A DNA stretch of 64,000 bases, taken from RPQJ01 sp963706535 (GTDB taxonomy: Bacteria; Pseudomonadota; Gammaproteobacteria; Steroidobacterales; Steroidobacteraceae). The stretch is taken from assembly GCA_963706535.1 (NCBI GenBank), contig CAVPMU010000002.1, forward strand, positions 186,001-250,000, in the 5' to 3' direction. The notes beneath the pieces are model-generated. The model made no database searches and was not told the origin of the DNA. It worked only from the letters and a program-made list of their open reading frames with translations. The stretch's first letter is position 1. Every line of letters begins with the position of its first letter. A program made the position numbers and the translations under genes. Positions 54,761 to 63,192 of this stretch are shown here, in pieces.

Positions 54761-56134
54761 ATGCCCTTCATCCCGCACACGGCGGACGACATCCGCGACA
54801 TGCTGGCCGCCATCGGCGCGCCGGACATCGACGCGCTGTTCGACGAGATCCCGGCGGACCTGCGCTCGCGCGCGCTCGACGGCATACCGGCGGCCACCTC
54901 CGAGATGGAGATCGGCCGGCTGATGACGGAGCGCGCCGCGATCGACGGCCGTCGCCTCAACTTCATCGGCGCCGGCGCCTACGAGCACCACGTGCCTGCC
55001 GCGGTATGGGCGATCGTGTCCCGTGGCGAGTTCTACAGCGCCTACACGCCCTACCAGGCGGAAGCGAGCCAGGGCACGCTGCAGCTGCTGTACGAATACC
55101 AGTCGATGATGGCGAGTCTGACGGGCATGCAGGCGTCGAACGCCTCGCTGTACGACGGCGCCACGGCGCTCGCGGAGGGCTGCCTGATGGCGGTGCGCGC
55201 GCATCGCAGGTCGAAGTCCGCGCGCATCCTGCTGACCGCGTCGCTCAATCCCACCTACCGCGACGTGCTGAAGGCCGTGGCGGGCAAGCAGAAACTCGCC
55301 TTCGAGCTGCTGCCCTACGATCCGCAGGGCGGCCACACGACGGTGGCGAGCCTCGAGAAGTACCGCGGGCAGGACGTCACGGCGCTGGTGATCCAGCAGC
55401 CGAATTTCTTCGGCAACCTCGAGGACGTCGACGCGCTCACGGACTGGGCCCACGCCGCCGGCATGCTGGTGATCGCGGTGGTGAATCCGGTGTCGCTCGC
55501 GGTCCTGAAACCGCCGGGACAATGGGGCGGGAAGGGCGTCGACATCGTGTGCGGCGAGGGTCAGCCGCTCGGCGTGCCGCTGTCCTCAGGCGGGCCGTAC
55601 TTCGGGTTCATGACCACGCGCATGGAGCACATCCGGCAGATGCCGGGGCGCATCGTGGGACGCACCGTCGACCTCGACGGCAAGCCCGGCTTCACGCTCA
55701 CGCTGCAGGCGCGCGAGCAGCACATCCGCCGCAGCAAGGCGACCTCGAACATCTGCACCAACCAGGGCCTGCTGGTGACGGCCGCGACCATCTACATGTC
55801 GCTGGTCGGCCCGCGCGGTCTGGCGCAGGTTGCGGCGACCAGCATGGAGCGCACGGCGCAGCTGGTCGCGGCGCTGACGAAGATCCCGGGCGTGCGCCCG
55901 GCCTTCGACCGGCCGCGTTTCCACGAGGCCCTGCTGCTGCTCGACCGTCCGGTCCGCGGCGTGCTCGAGGCGCTGGCCGCGCGCGGCATCGTCGGTGGCT
56001 GCGACGTGAGCGCCGACTACCCGTCGCTCGGCAACGCGCTGCTCGTCTGCGCGACCGAGACGCGCACCGCCGCGGACATCGACGCGTATGCACGCGCGCT
56101 GGCCGACATCATGAACAGTGCAGCCGCGGCCTGA
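54761..56134 (+). CDS. gcvPA: Glycine dehydrogenase (decarboxylating) subunit 1
   Basis: Alpha subunit of the split P protein, which decarboxylates glycine and loads the aminomethyl group onto GcvH. The 457-residue protein has YTPYQAEASQGTLQLLYEYQ, GMQASNASLYDGATALAEG, QPNFFGNLEDVD and TSNICTNQGLLVTAATIYMS. It has no PLP lysine, as expected for this half. P protein is a single chain in E. coli; here it is split into two adjacent genes. Confidence 0.97.
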   Translation: MPFIPHTADDIRDMLAAIGAPDIDALFDEIPADLRSRALDGIPAATSEMEIGRLMTERAAIDGRRLNFIGAGAYEHHVPAAVWAIVSRGEFYSAYTPYQAEASQGTLQLLYEYQSMMASLTGMQASNASLYDGATALAEGCLMAVRAHRRSKSARILLTASLNPTYRDVLKAVAGKQKLAFELLPYDPQGGHTTVASLEKYRGQDVTALVIQQPNFFGNLEDVDALTDWAHAAGMLVIAVVNPVSLAVLKPPGQWGGKGVDIVCGEGQPLGVPLSSGGPYFGFMTTRMEHIRQMPGRIVGRTVDLDGKPGFTLTLQAREQHIRRSKATSNICTNQGLLVTAATIYMSLVGPRGLAQVAATSMERTAQLVAALTKIPGVRPAFDRPRFHEALLLLDRPVRGVLEALAARGIVGGCDVSADYPSLGNALLVCATETRTAADIDAYARALADIMNSAAAA

Positions 56135-56153
56135 GCCGCGCGAGGATCCCGAC

Positions 56154-57608
56154 ATGCACGAAAAGCTCATTTTCGAGCACTCGCGACCCGGCCGCAGCGC
56201 CGAGGCGCAGTACCCGCTCGCCGACGCCGCAGCCGCGATTCCCGAGGCCTTGCGCCGCGCGAGTCCGCCGGTGCTGCCCGAGGTCTCGGAGCTGCAGGCG
56301 GTGCGTCACTTCACCCGCCTCTCGCAGCTCAATTTCTCCATCGACACGCATTTCTACCCGCTCGGGTCGTGCACGATGAAATACAACCCGCGGGCCTGCA
56401 ACCAGTACGCCATGCTGCCGGAGTTCCTCGGCCGCCATCCGCTGGCGCCGGAGTCGACGGGGCAGGGCATCCTGCAGTGCCTGTACGAGTTGCAGGAAAT
56501 GCTGATGGAAGTCACCGGCATGCGCGGCGTCTCGCTCACGCCGATGGCCGGCGCGCAGGGCGAATTCGCCGGCGTGGCGATGATCCGTGCCTACCACGAG
56601 GCGCGGCAGGACCTCGCGCGCACCGAGATCATCGTCCCGGACGCGGCGCACGGCACCAACCCGGCGACGGCGACGATGTGCGGCTGCACCGTGAAGGAAA
56701 TCCCGTCGCTGCCGAACGGCGACATCGACCTCGACGCGTTGCGCTCCGCCGTCGGTCCGCAGACGGCCGGCATCATGCTGACCAATCCGTCCACGCTCGG
56801 CGTGTTCGAGCGGCGCATCCGCGAGGTCGCCGGCATCGTCCACGAGGCCGGTGGCCTGCTCTACTACGACGGCGCGAACCTGAACGCGATCCTCGGCAAG
56901 GTGCGCCCGGGCGACATGGGTTTCGACGTCATCCACATGAACCTGCACAAGACCTTCTCGACGCCGCACGGTGGCGGCGGGCCGGGCTCGGGCGCGGTCG
57001 GCGTGAGCGAGCGACTGCTGCCGTTCATGCCCGTGCCGCTGGTCGGGCGCGATGGCGAGCGCTACCGCTGGCTCGACGAGCGCGACCTGCCGCAGTCGAT
57101 CGGCCGGCTGTCGGCGTTCATGGGCAATACCGGCGTGCTGCTGCGCGCCTATGTCTACATGCGCATGCTCGGCCGCGACGGCATGCAGCGCGTGTCGGAG
57201 TTCGCCACGCTCAACGCGAACTACCTGACGGCGCGCCTGTCGGCGGCGGGCTTCGATCTCGCCTATCCAGACCGCCGCGCGGGCCACGAGTTCATCGTGA
57301 CGTTGCGCCGCGAGGCGCGCGACTACGGCACGACCGCGATGGACTTCGCCAAGCGGCTGCTCGACTACGGCTTCCACGCGCCGACGACCTATTTCCCGCT
57401 ACTGGTGCCGGAGTGCCTGTTGATCGAGCCGACCGAGACCGAGTCGAAGCAGGAGCTCGACGCGTTCGTCGATGCGATGGTGGCGATCCGCGAGGAGGCC
57501 CAGTCGGATCCCGGCAAGCTGAAGGGCGCGCCCTACACGTTGCCGGTGCGCCGGCTCGACGACGTGCGGGCCGCCAAGCAGCTGGACCTTGCCTGGAAGG
57601 CCGCGTGA
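56154..57608 (+). CDS. gcvPB: Glycine dehydrogenase (decarboxylating) subunit 2
   Basis: Beta subunit of P protein that binds pyridoxal phosphate. The 484-residue protein has FYPLGSCTMKYNPR, LTPMAGAQGEFAG, PDAAHGTNPATA and the PLP lysine K266 in MNLHKTFSTPHGGGGPGSG. ATG at 56154 with GAGG eight bases upstream is preferred over an in-frame ATG at 56118 that overlaps gcvPA. The stop overlaps the GTG of the PfkB kinase. Confidence 0.98.
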   Translation: MHEKLIFEHSRPGRSAEAQYPLADAAAAIPEALRRASPPVLPEVSELQAVRHFTRLSQLNFSIDTHFYPLGSCTMKYNPRACNQYAMLPEFLGRHPLAPESTGQGILQCLYELQEMLMEVTGMRGVSLTPMAGAQGEFAGVAMIRAYHEARQDLARTEIIVPDAAHGTNPATATMCGCTVKEIPSLPNGDIDLDALRSAVGPQTAGIMLTNPSTLGVFERRIREVAGIVHEAGGLLYYDGANLNAILGKVRPGDMGFDVIHMNLHKTFSTPHGGGGPGSGAVGVSERLLPFMPVPLVGRDGERYRWLDERDLPQSIGRLSAFMGNTGVLLRAYVYMRMLGRDGMQRVSEFATLNANYLTARLSAAGFDLAYPDRRAGHEFIVTLRREARDYGTTAMDFAKRLLDYGFHAPTTYFPLLVPECLLIEPTETESKQELDAFVDAMVAIREEAQSDPGKLKGAPYTLPVRRLDDVRAAKQLDLAWKAA

Positions 57609-58537
57609 CCGCCCTCATCTGCGGTTCGATCGCCTACGACACTGTGATGGTGTTCCCGGGCCGGTTCCGGGACCACATCCTGCCCGACCGCATCCACCTG
57701 CTGAATGTCTCGTTCCTGGTGCCGAGCCTGCGACGCAATTTCGGTGGCTGCGCCGGCAACATCGCCTATGGCCTCGGGCTGCTCGGCGGGAAGGGCGCGC
57801 CGATGGCCACCGTCGGGCACGACTTCGGCCCGTACCGGCAGTGGTTGCAGGAGCGCTCGATCGACCTCGGCCACGTGCACGTGTTGGAGGACGAGTTCAC
57901 GGCGCAGGCGTTCATCACGACGGACCTCGACGACAACCAGATCACGGCCTTCCATCCGGGTGCGATGAGCCACGCGCACGTCAATCGCGTGCCCGACGGT
58001 GCGGGCATCACGCTCGGCATCGTCGCGCCGGACGGGCGCGACGGCATGCTGCAGCACGCCGAGCAGTTCGCCGCGGCCGGGATCCCCATGCTGTTCGATC
58101 CGGGCCAGGGGCTGCCGATGTTCGGCGGCGAGGAGCTGCGCGGCTTCATCGGCAAGGCGACGTGGATCGCCGTCAACGACTACGAGGGCCAGCTGCTCGC
58201 CGAGCGCACGGGCTGGTCCCACCGCGAGATCGCAGGGAAGGTGCGGGCATTGATCGTCACCAAGGGCGCCGAGGGCAGCGTGATCCACGCCGACGGGCGG
58301 GAGCGCCTGATTCCTGCCGCCCGGCCGGAGGCGATGGTCGACCCGACGGGCTGCGGCGACGCCTACCGGGCGGGACTGATCTTCGGCCTGATGAACGGCC
58401 TCGACTGGGAGACCACGGGCCGCGTCGCCTCGCTGATGGGCGCGATCAAGATCGCCCACGCCGGCACGCAGCACCACGCCTTCACGATGGACGAGTTCCG
58501 CAGCCGCTACCGCGCTGCGTTCGGCCGCTCGCTGTGA
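57605..58537 (+). CDS. PfkB-family kinase, adenosine kinase-like
   Basis: A 310-residue ribokinase-fold sugar/nucleoside kinase. It has the N-terminal GSIAYDTVMVFPGRF, the FGGCAGNIAYGLGLLGG glycine-rich segment and the anion-hole motif DPTGCGDAYRAG with catalytic D252. The GCGD form (rather than GAGD) is typical of the bacterial adenosine kinase group. GTG at 57605 overlaps the gcvPB stop, placing it in the riboswitch-controlled transcript. The substrate is inferred, not shown. Confidence 0.92.
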   Translation: MTALICGSIAYDTVMVFPGRFRDHILPDRIHLLNVSFLVPSLRRNFGGCAGNIAYGLGLLGGKGAPMATVGHDFGPYRQWLQERSIDLGHVHVLEDEFTAQAFITTDLDDNQITAFHPGAMSHAHVNRVPDGAGITLGIVAPDGRDGMLQHAEQFAAAGIPMLFDPGQGLPMFGGEELRGFIGKATWIAVNDYEGQLLAERTGWSHREIAGKVRALIVTKGAEGSVIHADGRERLIPAARPEAMVDPTGCGDAYRAGLIFGLMNGLDWETTGRVASLMGAIKIAHAGTQHHAFTMDEFRSRYRAAFGRSL

Positions 58538-61341
58538 GCGCCGCGATGGTGCGACTCCAGGCCTGTGGCTTGATTGCCGTCGCCGCGCTCGCCTCGACCG
58601 CGCTGCGGGCCGAAACGCCGGTGTGGGACAAGACGCTCTCGCGCATCGCGCCGTCGGTGGTGACGATCGAGATCGACCAGGCTCGCGCGTTCGACACCGA
58701 GTGGAACCAGTCGAGCCAGGCCACCGGGTTCGTCGTCGACGCCGAGCGCGGGCTCATCCTCACCAACCGGCACGTCGTGACGCCCGGCCCGGTCGTCGCA
58801 ACCGCGATCTTCCAGAATCGCGAGGAGGTCGAGCTGCACGCGGTGTACCGCGATCCCGTGCACGATTTCGGCTTCTATCGCTACGACCCGTCCAAGCTGC
58901 GCTACGTACGGCCCGTGGCGCTGCCGCTCGCGCCCGAAGGCGCGCGCATCGGCACGGAGATCCGCGTGGTCGGCAACGACGCCGGCGAGCAGCTGTCGAT
59001 CCTGGCCGGCACGCTGGCCCGACTCGATCGCGAGGCCCCCGACTACGGCATCGGCAAGTACAACGACTTCAATACTTTCTACATCCAGGCCGCCTCGGGC
59101 ACGTCGGGCGGCTCGTCCGGCTCCCCGGTCCTCGACATCCGCGGCCGCGTGGTGGCGTTGAACGCCGGCGGCAGCAGCGGTGCGGCGTCGAGCTTCTACC
59201 TGCCGCTCGGGCGCGTGCAGCGTGCACTAGACTTGATCAGGCAGGGCCGGCCGATCACGCGCGGCACGCTGCAGGCGGTGTTCGACTACACGCCCTACGA
59301 CGAACTCGCGCGACTGGGGCTGCGCCAGGAAACGCAGGCGGCGGCGCGTCGCGCAGCACCTGACCTCACCGGCATGCTCGTCGTCGGCGAAGTGCAGCCG
59401 GGCTCGCCCACCGAGGGTGAGCTGCAGCCGGGCGACATCCTGGTGAGGGTCAACGGCAGGCTCGTCACGACCTTCGAGCCGCTGGCCGACGTGCTCGACG
59501 GCGCGGTCGGACAGTCGATCACCGTGCAGGTGGAGCGGGGCGGCGAGGTGCTCGAGCGCCAGCTCGCGGTGGGCGACCTGCACGCCATCACGCCGGCGGA
59601 GTACCTCGAGTTCGGCGATGCCGTGGTGCACACGGTCTCCTACCAGATGGCCCGTCACCTGAACGCGCCGGTGCAGGGCGTCTACGTGGCGAACCCGGGC
59701 TATGCGCTCGGTGCTGCCGGCGTGCCGCGCGGCGCGGTGATCTCGAGCGTGGACGGCAAGGCCGTGCGGACGCTCGCCGACTTCGCGCAGTCGATCGCGG
59801 GTCTCGCGGACGGTGCGCGCGCGCCGCTGCGCTACACGACGCTGGACGATCCCCAGGGAACGCAGACCCGCGTGATGCGCATGGATCGCCGCTGGTTCCC
59901 GGCGCAGCACTGTCGCCGCGACGACGCGAGCGGCTATTGGCCCTGCACCGCGCTGGCCGATGGTCCGCCGCCCAGTCCCCCGGCGCCGGCTGCCACGACG
60001 TTCGTGGCGACGGGCGACGAACTGGCCGACGGGCTCGCGCCCTCGCTGGTGCTCGTCAATTTCGACATGCCGTACTCGGTGGCCGGCGTCACCGAGCGCA
60101 ATTACCACGGCACCGGACTGCTGGTGGACGCCGCGGCGGGGCTCGTGGCGGTCGACCGCAATACGGTGCCGGTTGCGCTCGGCGACGTGCGCATCACCGT
60201 CGCCGGCTCGGTGGAAGTCCCCGGGCGCATCGAATACGTGCACCCGTTGCACAACCTCGCGATCCTTTCGTTCGATCCGGCGCTGCTCGCCGGGACACCG
60301 CTGCGCGCCGCGCGCCTCGACCCGCGCGAGCTCGCGCCCGGCGAGGCGGTGAACGTCATCGGGCTCAACGCGGACTCGCGCGTGCGTTCCATCGCGACCA
60401 CGGTCGCGTCGGTCGACAACGTCGCCTTCCCGCTGTCGCGGACGTTGCAGTTCCGCGAGGCGAACCTCGAGGTGGCGAACCTCGTCAATGCGCCGAACGA
60501 TTTCGACGGCGTCATCGTCGGTCGCGACGGCCGCGTGCGGGCGCTGTGGTCGAGTTTCGCGGCCGAGTCCGGTCGCGACATGGTGCAGGTGAATCGCGGC
60601 CTGCCGGTGGAACTGGTGCAGGAGGCGGTCGAGGCTGCCCGCTCGGGCCAACCGCTGTATTCGCTCGAGGTGGAGTTCGAGGCCGTGCCGATCGCCGCCG
60701 CGCGCAAGCTCGGGCTGCCGGACGACTGGGTGCGGCGCATCGAGCAGCACGACGGCTCGCATCGGCAGGTGCTGAGCATCGCCCGCGTGGTGGCCGGGGC
60801 GCCGGCAGCCGGGGCGCTGCGACCGGGCGACCTGCTGCTGGCCGTGAATGGCAGGACCGTGAACCGCTTCCGCGAGGTGGAGCGGGCGACGCGCGCCCCT
60901 CGCGTGGCGGTGACGATCCTGCGCGACGGGCGGGAAATCACGCTCGAGACCACGACCGCCGCGCTCGGCGGCCGCGACATCGACCGGCTGCTGCTGTGGG
61001 CCGGGGCGGTGCTGCATGCGCCGCATCGCGCGATGTCGGCGCAGCGCGGGATCCCGCCGGAGGGCGTGTTCGTCGCCTACTTCTCCTACGGCTCGCCCGC
61101 CACCCGGCACAAGCTCTACGCGGGCCGGCGCATCGTCGAGGTCGACGGCAAGCCGACACCTGACCTCGATTCGTTCATCGCCTCCGTCCGCGGCCGGGCG
61201 GACCGCTCCTCGGTGCGGCTGAAGACCGTCACCTGGAACGGCACCGTCGAGGTGATCACGCTCAAGCTCGATCGCCACTACTGGCCCACCTACGAGCTCG
61301 TGCGCACGGTGGCGGGCTGGGAGCGGCGCCCGGTCGAGTGA
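58534..61341 (+). CDS. Large double-HtrA serine protease with PDZ domains (Nma111-like)
   Basis: A 935-residue exported protein. GTG at 58534 overlaps the kinase stop; ATG at 58546 is an alternative that gives a tidy signal peptide (ACGLIAVAALASTALRAE, cleavage after LRA). The first protease domain has an intact triad: H80 (TNRHVV), D111 (HDFGFYRYDP) and S195 (GGSSGSPV). PDZ segments follow (GSPTEGELQPGDILVRVNG; GVPRGAVISSVDGKAV). A second trypsin-like domain (about 500-690) has lost the histidine (VAVDRNTVPV) and serine. PDZ-like repeats follow (AGALRPGDLLLAVNG; YAGRRIVEVDGKPTPDLDSF). This arrangement is that of yeast Nma111 and its bacterial relatives. The periplasmic location is inferred. 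Confidence 0.92.
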   Translation: MSAAMVRLQACGLIAVAALASTALRAETPVWDKTLSRIAPSVVTIEIDQARAFDTEWNQSSQATGFVVDAERGLILTNRHVVTPGPVVATAIFQNREEVELHAVYRDPVHDFGFYRYDPSKLRYVRPVALPLAPEGARIGTEIRVVGNDAGEQLSILAGTLARLDREAPDYGIGKYNDFNTFYIQAASGTSGGSSGSPVLDIRGRVVALNAGGSSGAASSFYLPLGRVQRALDLIRQGRPITRGTLQAVFDYTPYDELARLGLRQETQAAARRAAPDLTGMLVVGEVQPGSPTEGELQPGDILVRVNGRLVTTFEPLADVLDGAVGQSITVQVERGGEVLERQLAVGDLHAITPAEYLEFGDAVVHTVSYQMARHLNAPVQGVYVANPGYALGAAGVPRGAVISSVDGKAVRTLADFAQSIAGLADGARAPLRYTTLDDPQGTQTRVMRMDRRWFPAQHCRRDDASGYWPCTALADGPPPSPPAPAATTFVATGDELADGLAPSLVLVNFDMPYSVAGVTERNYHGTGLLVDAAAGLVAVDRNTVPVALGDVRITVAGSVEVPGRIEYVHPLHNLAILSFDPALLAGTPLRAARLDPRELAPGEAVNVIGLNADSRVRSIATTVASVDNVAFPLSRTLQFREANLEVANLVNAPNDFDGVIVGRDGRVRALWSSFAAESGRDMVQVNRGLPVELVQEAVEAARSGQPLYSLEVEFEAVPIAAARKLGLPDDWVRRIEQHDGSHRQVLSIARVVAGAPAAGALRPGDLLLAVNGRTVNRFREVERATRAPRVAVTILRDGREITLETTTAALGGRDIDRLLLWAGAVLHAPHRAMSAQRGIPPEGVFVAYFSYGSPATRHKLYAGRRIVEVDGKPTPDLDSFIASVRGRADRSSVRLKTVTWNGTVEVITLKLDRHYWPTYELVRTVAGWERRPVE

Positions 61342-61380
61342 CCCGCGGCGGGCCGGTTTCTTTACCGCTATCATTCACGC

Positions 61381-62424
61381 ATGGTCACTGCACGCCTGCC
61401 CCAGGACGAGATCGACCGCGCGGTCGAGGCACTGCGCGAGGGCGAGGTCGTCGCGTTTCCGACCGAGACCGTCTACGGCCTCGGTGCCGACGCGCAGAAC
61501 CCCGAGGCGGTGCGCCGGGTCTTCGAGCTGAAGGGCCGGCCCGCGACCCACCCGCTGATCGTGCACATCGATCACCCGCGCGTGCTCGAGCGCTGGGCGC
61601 TCGAGGTGCCGGCGTCCGCCCAGGCGCTGGCCGAGCGATTCTGGCCGGGGCCGCTGACGCTGGTGCTGCGCCGTGCGCCGGCGGTCGACCTCGCCGTCAC
61701 CGGCGGACAGGACACCGTGGCGATCCGCGTCCCCGGGCACCCCGTGGCGCAGCAGCTGCTGCGCGCATTCGGCAGCGGCATCGCTGCACCGTCGGCGAAC
61801 CGCTACGGCCGCGTCAGCCCTACGCGGGCCGAGCACGTGCGCGAGGAGTTCGGCGACGTGGTCAAGGTCATCCTCGACGGGGGCGACTGCAAGATCGGCC
61901 TCGAGTCCACCATCGTTTCGTGCGTCGGCGAGGTGCCGCGCGTCCTGCGGCCGGGTTTCATCACCCTGTCGCAGCTGCGCGCCGTCGTGCCCGAGGTGCA
62001 GGTCCGCGGCGAGGCCGAGGCGCCGCGCGTGCCGGGCAGCGACGCCAAGCATTACGCGCCGTCGACGCCGCTCAGCATCGTCAACAGCCGGGCGCTGGAG
62101 GAAGTGGTGGCGCATCTCACCGCCGAACACGAGAAGGTCGCGGTGCTGGCCCTGCGTCCACCGCGGGTGGCGAACAAGTTCATGACCTGGGTGAACGCCG
62201 GCCGCCGTGCCGACGCCTACACCCGCGAGCTCTACGTGAACCTGCGTGCCCTCGACAAGGCGGGCGCCCGTGAGATCCTGGTCGAGGAAGTGCCCGAGGG
62301 TGAAGCCTGGGACGCGGTGCGCGACCGGTTGCGGCGCGCCGCCTCGGCGGAGACCGTCGTGACGGTCGATCCGGACATCGCGGCGTTGCGCGCGGATTTC
62401 GGCGAGGACGTGGGACAATCGTGA
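61381..62424 (+). CDS. Threonylcarbamoyl-AMP synthase, Sua5 type
   Basis: Makes threonylcarbamoyl-AMP for t6A37 modification of ANN-decoding tRNAs. The 347-residue protein has the YrdC domain (about 1-200; VVAFPTETVYGLGADA, LKGRPATHPLIVHI, PSANRYGRVSPTRAEHV) and a C-terminal Sua5 domain (about 220-345; PRVPGSDAKHYAPSTPL with the PGMKxxHYxP-like linker). YrdC alone is about 190 residues, so this is the two-domain form. Confidence 0.95.
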   Translation: MVTARLPQDEIDRAVEALREGEVVAFPTETVYGLGADAQNPEAVRRVFELKGRPATHPLIVHIDHPRVLERWALEVPASAQALAERFWPGPLTLVLRRAPAVDLAVTGGQDTVAIRVPGHPVAQQLLRAFGSGIAAPSANRYGRVSPTRAEHVREEFGDVVKVILDGGDCKIGLESTIVSCVGEVPRVLRPGFITLSQLRAVVPEVQVRGEAEAPRVPGSDAKHYAPSTPLSIVNSRALEEVVAHLTAEHEKVAVLALRPPRVANKFMTWVNAGRRADAYTRELYVNLRALDKAGAREILVEEVPEGEAWDAVRDRLRRAASAETVVTVDPDIAALRADFGEDVGQS

Positions 62425-62499
62425 GCGAACGATCGAGCGTCGCCGCCGCCTTGCGCAGGCTCGTGGCGCGGCACCGTACGCCCCTGCTGAGGAGTTCCC

Positions 62500-63192
62500 G
62501 TGCAGATTGACTGTCTCGATCACGTGGCGGGCTCGCAGGCTGCGCGCGGAATCGCCGTCGTCATCGACGTGTTCCGGGCATTTTCGGTGGCGCCCCATGC
62601 CTTCGACCGGGGCGCCTCGCGGGTGCTGCCGGCCGGGGAGATCGAGGAAGCGGTCGAGCTCGGTCGTCGATTTCCGGGTGCCGTGCTGGCAGGCGAGCGA
62701 CATGCGCGCCGGCTGGAGGGTTTCGACGCCGGCAATTCCCCGACCGAGATCCGTGCGCTCGATCTCCGTGGCAGGGTGCTCGTGCACACGAGCCATGCCG
62801 GGACGCAGGGTCTCATGAACGCGAGCGGGGCGGACGAGGTCCTCACGGGCGCCTTCGTCAACATCTCGGCCGTCTGTCGCTACATCCAGCGACGCTCGCC
62901 CGCGCGCGTCTCGCTGGTGCGCATGGGGCACGAGGCCCGCGAGCGCTGCGCCGAGGACGACCTCTACGCGGAGTGCCTGCGGCTCATGCTGCTCGGCGAG
63001 GCAGCGCCGCTCGCCGAGGTGCGTGATCTCCTGCGCGATGCGCCCGCCGCGGTGAAGTTCTTCGACCCGGCGTGCGACTGGGCGCCGCGCACCGATTTCG
63101 ACTACTGCACCGAGGTCGACCGGTTCGATTTCGTCCTGCGCCTGGAGCAGGCGGCGGGACAGCCACGCGAACTGAAGCGCATCGAGAAGTGA
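62500..63192 (+). CDS. ComB-like 2-phosphosulfolactate phosphatase
   Basis: A 230-residue protein of the ComB family. ComB removes phosphate from 2-phosphosulfolactate in methanogen coenzyme M synthesis, but many bacteria without that pathway have homologues of unknown role. Diagnostic segments are AVVIDVFRAFSVAPHAFDRG, VLAGERHARRLEGFDAGNSP and VLVHTSHAGTQGLMNAS. GTG at 62500 has GAGGAG seven bases upstream. The 75-base gap before it shows no other feature. The stop overlaps the start of the following transporter. Confidence 0.9.
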   Translation: MQIDCLDHVAGSQAARGIAVVIDVFRAFSVAPHAFDRGASRVLPAGEIEEAVELGRRFPGAVLAGERHARRLEGFDAGNSPTEIRALDLRGRVLVHTSHAGTQGLMNASGADEVLTGAFVNISAVCRYIQRRSPARVSLVRMGHEARERCAEDDLYAECLRLMLLGEAAPLAEVRDLLRDAPAAVKFFDPACDWAPRTDFDYCTEVDRFDFVLRLEQAAGQPRELKRIEK

